A stretch of DNA of 64,000 bases, from assembly GCF_037911135.1 (NCBI RefSeq), contig NZ_JBBLYU010000002.1, positions 1-64,000 of the forward strand, written 5' to 3'. The number at the start of each line of letters is the position of its first letter. Positions within the stretch are counted from its first letter, which is position 1. This DNA is from Phaeobacter sp. A36a-5a (GTDB taxonomy: Bacteria > Pseudomonadota > Alphaproteobacteria > Rhodobacterales > Rhodobacteraceae). Positions 60,046 to 64,000 of this stretch are shown here, in pieces. Below the pieces are notes generated by a model that ran no database searches, had not been told where the DNA came from, and worked only from the letters and a program-made list of their open reading frames with translations. A program made the translations under genes and the position numbers.

Positions 60046-60624
60046 CTAGCCGTTTTGGAGGGTTTCGGGCGCCGCAGGGGCAGGATCCGCCATCATCGGT
60101 GGCCAGGGGCGGCCTGCGTCCGCCTCGCACCAGGCCTTGATCCAGGCGGGCATCTCGGGGGCGAGGCTGTCGGTGCGACCGATCGTTTTGAGCACCTCCT
60201 GCGGTGCGACGATCCCCTTGGCATCTGTGATGGCGGTGCGCAGCATCACGTGGCTGGCGCAGTCGCCGTTGGATTTCCACATGGATTGTTCCAGATAGAT
60301 GAAGCGATCGTCCCAGGCCACTGCCCGGCTGCGCATCTCGAACCGTTCAAAGCCGCGGATGCGGCGGCGAAACCGCACCGTGGTGCCCGCAACCGTCATG
60401 CCCCAGCGACGGCTGCGCAGGGCACCGATCAGGCCGACACGCTGGGCCAGCATGGTACGGCCCAGATCATAGAGCGTCATCGCACGGCCGTTGTTGAGCT
60501 CCATCCAGATATCCAGATCCCAGGGCCAGCAGATGTGGCGGGAAACATGGGTGTCGGTCAGATCCAGCGGCGGCATCCGGCGGGCAACCAGCAGATCCTT
60601 GATCAGGCGGACGATGGGAAACAT
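60046..60624 (-). CDS. Acyl-CoA thioesterase, 4-hydroxybenzoyl-CoA thioesterase-like hotdog fold
   Basis: The 192-residue protein has the sequence SRHICWPWDLDIWMELNNGR, where the Asp and the LNNG turn match THEM6-like and 4HBT-type hotdog enzymes, followed by FRRRIRGFERFEMRSR. It likely cleaves acyl-CoA or aryl-CoA thioesters. Substrate unknown. No neighbours suggest a pathway. ATG 60624 follows AGGAGAG. Confidence 0.8.
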   Translation of the reverse strand: MFPIVRLIKDLLVARRMPPLDLTDTHVSRHICWPWDLDIWMELNNGRAMTLYDLGRTMLAQRVGLIGALRSRRWGMTVAGTTVRFRRRIRGFERFEMRSRAVAWDDRFIYLEQSMWKSNGDCASHVMLRTAITDAKGIVAPQEVLKTIGRTDSLAPEMPAWIKAWCEADAGRPWPPMMADPAPAAPETLQNG

Positions 60625-60758
60625 GGGCGCGCTCTCCTGTGTGATGTGCCCGTGTTGCCATCTGTTTACAGCGCGTCAACCGCAACCTCGCGGCAGTCTT
60701 GCGATTTTGCGCGGGCGCGCTTACCTGTGGACAGGCTCCAAAAAGGGAAATCAAAGAG

Positions 60759-61046
60759 ATGCTGTCGCTGTTTCAAATTCTGATGCTGATCCTGGACATC
60801 GTCTGGTTCTTCATCATCGCCCATGTGATCATGAGCTGGCTGATCAATTTTCAGGTTCTGAACCTCAATCAGCAATTTGTGGCGCAGGTCTGGTATGGTC
60901 TGAACCGCTTGTTAGAGCCGCTTTATGCGCCAGTGCGCCGCATTTTGCCCAATATGCAGGGCCTTGATCTGGCGCCGCTGGTGGTGCTGATCGCCGTTTA
61001 TGCGCTGCGGATTATTCTGACCAACAATATCGCCATGTTCTATTGA
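60759..61046 (+). CDS. YggT family membrane protein
   Basis: The 95-residue protein has two membrane segments (FQILMLILDIVWFFIIAHVI and LAPLVVLIAVYALRIIL) with the YggT signature between them: NQQFVAQVWYGLNRLLEPLY then APVRRILPNMQGLDLAPLVV. ATG 60759 is used; the frame is open upstream but without family sequence. In other bacteria and plastids YggT proteins act in membrane or thylakoid organisation and osmotic tolerance; the role here is unknown. Confidence 0.9.
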   Translation: MLSLFQILMLILDIVWFFIIAHVIMSWLINFQVLNLNQQFVAQVWYGLNRLLEPLYAPVRRILPNMQGLDLAPLVVLIAVYALRIILTNNIAMFY

Positions 61047-61246
61047 CCCAATGGGCCGAGGCGCGGCGATCGCTCTGATCGCGGCGCGGCGATTGATGCG
61101 GATGGACCGCCCAGGCATCGGCCTGCGGCGGTCTTTTCGGTGCCACTTGTCTGACGGTCGGGGGTGCGCACCCTTGTGGGTCGAATCCCGTTGTGGGATT
61201 GTAGCTGCCAAGACGAGCAGAACACAAAACGAGGCCCCCAGCCCCC

Positions 61247-63361
61247 ATGTCCGCATTGCAGCCGGAAATGACCGCTCCGACCGGGGCGACCTCCACTGGC
61301 ACATCCGTCACCGCTGCCTGTGCTACTGGCGCGACGCCGCTGTTGCGGGAAATCTTTGGCTTTGACGGGTTTCGCCCGGGGCAGGAGGAGATCGTCGACG
61401 CCGTGACCGCCGGTGAAAATGTGCTGGCGATCATGCCAACCGGCGGCGGCAAATCCCTATGCTTTCAACTGCCTGCTCTGCTGCGTGAGGGGGTCACGGT
61501 GGTGATCTCGCCGCTGATTGCATTGATGCGCGATCAGGTGCGGGCGTTGCAGGAGGTTGGCGTGACCGCCGGGGCGCTCACCTCGGGCAATACCGACGAA
61601 GAAACCGAGGCGGTCTGGCAGTCCATCGAGGAGGGGCGGCTGAAGCTTCTTTATATGGCACCGGAACGGCTGGCCTCCGGGGCGGCGATGGGGATGCTGC
61701 GGCGGATCGGTGTCAGCCTCATCGCGGTGGATGAGGCGCATTGCGTCAGCCAGTGGGGCCATGATTTCCGCCCCGATTACCTGCGGATTGGTGAATTGCG
61801 GCGGGCGCTGGACGTGCCGCTGGCGGCCTTTACCGCGACCGCAGATCAGGAAACCCGCGAAGAGATTGTCGAGAAGCTGTTTGATGGTGTCGCACCGCGC
61901 AGTTTCCTGCGCGGCTTTGACCGGCCCAATATCCATCTCGCCTTTGCCACCAAAGACAGCCCGCGCCGTCAGATACTCGAGTTTGCGGCCGCCCGAAAAG
62001 GTCAATCCGGCATCGTCTATTGTGGGACACGTGCCAAGACCGAAGCGCTGGCGGCGGGGCTGCGCGAGGCGGGCCACGCCGCCTGTTATTATCACGGTGG
62101 CATGGACGCCGAGGACCGGCGCGGGGTGGAGACGCGCTTTGCCCGCGAGGACGGTCTGATCGTTGTGGCCACGGTGGCCTTCGGCATGGGTATCGACAAG
62201 CCCGATATTCGCTGGGTCGCCCATGCGGATCTGCCCAAATCCATCGAGGCCTATTATCAGGAAATCGGACGCGGTGGCCGCGACGGCGCGCCTGCCGAGA
62301 CGCTGACGCTGTTCGGGCCGGAAGATATTCGATTGCGTCGCAGTCAGATCGACGAGGGTCTGGCGCCGCCGGACCGCCGCAGTGCAGACCATGCCCGGCT
62401 GAATGCGCTGCTCGGACTGGCCGAAGCGCTGAAATGCCGCCGCCAGACCCTGCTGGCCTATTTCGGCGAGGCGGCTGAGCCCTGCGGCAACTGTGATCTC
62501 TGCGACCAGCCGGTGGATGTGTTCGACGGCACCACGGCGGTGCGCAAGGCGCTGTCGGCGATCCTGCGAACGAACGAGACCTATGGATCGGGACATCTGA
62601 TCGACATTCTGGTGGGCAATGCGACCGACCGGGTGCGTGACAAGCGGCATGACGATCTGTCGGTCTTTGGCTGTGGCAAGGAATATGGCAAGCGACAGTG
62701 GCAGGCGGTGTTCCGGCAGATGATGGGGCATGATCTGGTGCGCCCCGATCCCGAACGCCATGGCGCGCTGCGGATGACCGAGGCGGCGCTGCCGGTTCTG
62801 CGCGGTGAACAGGACATTGCGCTGCGCCGCGACACCATCAGCTCTGCCAAGCGCAGCCCTGCGGTAAAGGCGCTGGTGTCGGATGAGGACGCGCCGCTGT
62901 TGTCGGCACTGAAAGCCAAGCGGCGCGCGCTGGCCGAGGCGCAGAAAGTGCCGGCTTATGTTATCTTTGCGGATCGCACGCTGATCGAGATGGCCGAAAC
63001 CCGGCCCGATACGCTGGATAAAATGGCGCGGATCGGCGGTGTCGGGGCGAAGAAACTGGAGCGGTATGGCAGCGATTTCCTGTCGGTGATCACCGGCGAG
63101 AGCGCGGCGCTGCACCCGATGCGGCGCAAGCTGGCCGGGCGCGATGCCGGATCGGTTTATGATGCGTTGATGGCTGTGCAGGCGGAGCTGGCGCGGGGCA
63201 GCGACGGAACCGAGAAACCGCTGAGCTGTTCTGCGGCGCAGCTGGCGAAGCTGGCGAAGGTCCGTCCGCAGACTGAAATCGCCATCACAAGGCTGTTAGG
63301 CGAGCGCCGCGCGGAACGTTTTGCAGCGGCGTTTCTGGACGTCTTGCGCGGCGCGGGCTAG
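61247..63361 (+). CDS. recQ: ATP-dependent DNA helicase RecQ
   Basis: The 704-residue helicase has all superfamily 2 motifs: FRPGQEEIVDAV, Walker A in IMPTGGGKSLCFQLPAL, DEAH box VDEAHCVSQWGHDFRPDYLR, FTATADQET and YYQEIGRGGRDG. The RecQ-type zinc site ends in CGNCDLC, and an HRDC domain lies near residues 540-620 (IGGVGAKKLERYG). It unwinds DNA in recombination repair. The first 30 residues (Thr/Ala-rich) are unlike the family; ATG 61247 with GAGG is still the best start. Confidence 0.96.
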   Translation: MSALQPEMTAPTGATSTGTSVTAACATGATPLLREIFGFDGFRPGQEEIVDAVTAGENVLAIMPTGGGKSLCFQLPALLREGVTVVISPLIALMRDQVRALQEVGVTAGALTSGNTDEETEAVWQSIEEGRLKLLYMAPERLASGAAMGMLRRIGVSLIAVDEAHCVSQWGHDFRPDYLRIGELRRALDVPLAAFTATADQETREEIVEKLFDGVAPRSFLRGFDRPNIHLAFATKDSPRRQILEFAAARKGQSGIVYCGTRAKTEALAAGLREAGHAACYYHGGMDAEDRRGVETRFAREDGLIVVATVAFGMGIDKPDIRWVAHADLPKSIEAYYQEIGRGGRDGAPAETLTLFGPEDIRLRRSQIDEGLAPPDRRSADHARLNALLGLAEALKCRRQTLLAYFGEAAEPCGNCDLCDQPVDVFDGTTAVRKALSAILRTNETYGSGHLIDILVGNATDRVRDKRHDDLSVFGCGKEYGKRQWQAVFRQMMGHDLVRPDPERHGALRMTEAALPVLRGEQDIALRRDTISSAKRSPAVKALVSDEDAPLLSALKAKRRALAEAQKVPAYVIFADRTLIEMAETRPDTLDKMARIGGVGAKKLERYGSDFLSVITGESAALHPMRRKLAGRDAGSVYDALMAVQAELARGSDGTEKPLSCSAAQLAKLAKVRPQTEIAITRLLGERRAERFAAAFLDVLRGAG

Positions 63362-63390
63362 GTCTTGTCCAGAACAGATGGGGGCAGAAT

Positions 63391-64000
63391 ATGCTGGTAG
63401 TGACTTCTCCGGCCAAAAAGCTGGACTGGAGCGAACGCGACGTTGAGATGACATGGCCCGCCATGCACGACGCGGCGGTGGATTTGGCATCCGTGGCGCG
63501 CGATCTGTCGGTCGCCGAGCTGATGAAGCTGATGCATATCAGCGAGGATCTGGGAAAGCTGAACTACGAGAGATTTCAGAGCTTTGCCGCCGATCCGGGC
63601 AGCGATGCCACGCGCCCGGCCGCGCTGGCCTTTGCGGGTGACACCTATCAGGGGCTGGAGGCAGGATCTCTGGATGCGGAGGAAATGGCCTGGGCGCAGG
63701 ACCACTTCCGCATTCTGTCGGGCCTTTACGGGCTGCTGCGGCCGCTGGATGCGATGCAGGCCTACCGGCTGGAGATGGGATCGCGGCTGAAGACGGCAAA
63801 GGGCAAGAATCTCTATGACTACTGGGGGCGGGACATCTCTGATGCGCTGAATGCCCAAGGTGAGGCCATGGGCAGCGATGTGCTGGTGAACTGCGCCAGC
63901 CAGGAGTATTTCGGCGCGGTTGATCGCGAAGCGCTGGCGCTGCGGGTCGTGACGCCTGTCTTCATGGAAGACAAGAACGGCACGCCCAAGGTGGTGAGCT
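63391..64000 (+). CDS. yaaA: Peroxide-stress protein YaaA (UPF0246), truncated by the window end
   Basis: Starting at ATG 63391 the frame gives MLVVTSPAKKLDW, MHISEDLGKLNYERFQSF, ALAFAGDTYQGLEA, FRILSGLYGLLRPLD and LYDYWG, all family landmarks, and stays open to base 64000 (about 203 residues; the family has about 255). YaaA binds DNA and protects against iron-driven oxidative damage. It follows recQ by 29 bases on the same strand. Confidence 0.92.
   Translation, partial: MLVVTSPAKKLDWSERDVEMTWPAMHDAAVDLASVARDLSVAELMKLMHISEDLGKLNYERFQSFAADPGSDATRPAALAFAGDTYQGLEAGSLDAEEMAWAQDHFRILSGLYGLLRPLDAMQAYRLEMGSRLKTAKGKNLYDYWGRDISDALNAQGEAMGSDVLVNCASQEYFGAVDREALALRVVTPVFMEDKNGTPKVVS

Noticed and set aside
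61163-61200. Palindrome GGGTGCGCACCC and hairpin AATCCC-GTTGT-GGGATT before recQ
   Set aside because: No T-run follows and no known leader type fits; it may be an attenuator, but the evidence is too thin for a feature.

Overview
The window looks like a chromosomal segment of a Roseobacter-group alphaproteobacterium (Rhodobacteraceae). This is inferred from the GC-rich coding style, dense operons joined by 4-base start/stop overlaps, and a gene set typical of the group (tripartite tricarboxylate transporter, Hint-domain protein, TrhO, UMF1-type MFS carrier, type I IPP isomerase, homoprotocatechuate cluster). No rRNA, tRNA or CRISPR array was seen.

Layout. 1-3.6 kb: a decayed IS66 element, a GrpB-like gene cut off by an IS3 element, and that IS3 element, whose transposase is itself frameshifted. 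3.7-11.6 kb: a visibly less GC-rich accessory island. On the plus strand it holds two paralogous unknown proteins, a small secreted protein resembling polymorphic-toxin RNase domains, and a 57-residue protein that could be its immunity partner. On the minus strand it holds a subtilisin-like protease, a PAP2/vanadium-haloperoxidase-like protein with an NSF tandem repeat, and a large OmpR-type/TPR regulator. 11.7-14.2 kb: a heavily deleted IS66 remnant next to an intact IS3 element with perfect 27-bp ends and a GAG target duplication. The island therefore has insertion-sequence debris on both sides.

14.5-18.7 kb: four surface-sugar or glycan genes. 19-31.7 kb: an IclR regulator and class III aminotransferase diverge from a TctCBA transporter, an aldehyde dehydrogenase and a Tm-1-like protein, followed by a tightly overlapping hpaFEDGH homoprotocatechuate meta-cleavage operon. 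Together they suggest uptake of a small acid and conversion of an aromatic amine or aldehyde to ring-cleavage products, although hpaBC and hpaI are not in the window. 31.7-33 kb: a Hint-domain protein. 33-38.4 kb: trhO, then pncA, a hybrid histidine kinase and pncB.

38.5-46.9 kb: a minus-strand dipeptide-type ABC transporter with a GNAT acetyltransferase and an aldehyde dehydrogenase, interrupted by a divergent AcuC-like deacetylase; this combination suggests handling of an acetylated amine. 47-64 kb: mainly housekeeping and single genes (panB, panC, glpK, an FAD monooxygenase, idi, a cytochrome c, a P1 peptidase, an SDR, arfB, a YhhQ-type queuosine-precursor transporter, an esterase-like phytase-fold protein, mepA, an MFS carrier, a thioesterase, a YggT protein, recQ, and yaaA running off the end). 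The 5' leader of the yhhQ-type gene contains a compact pseudoknot that fits the preQ1-I riboswitch architecture position by position.
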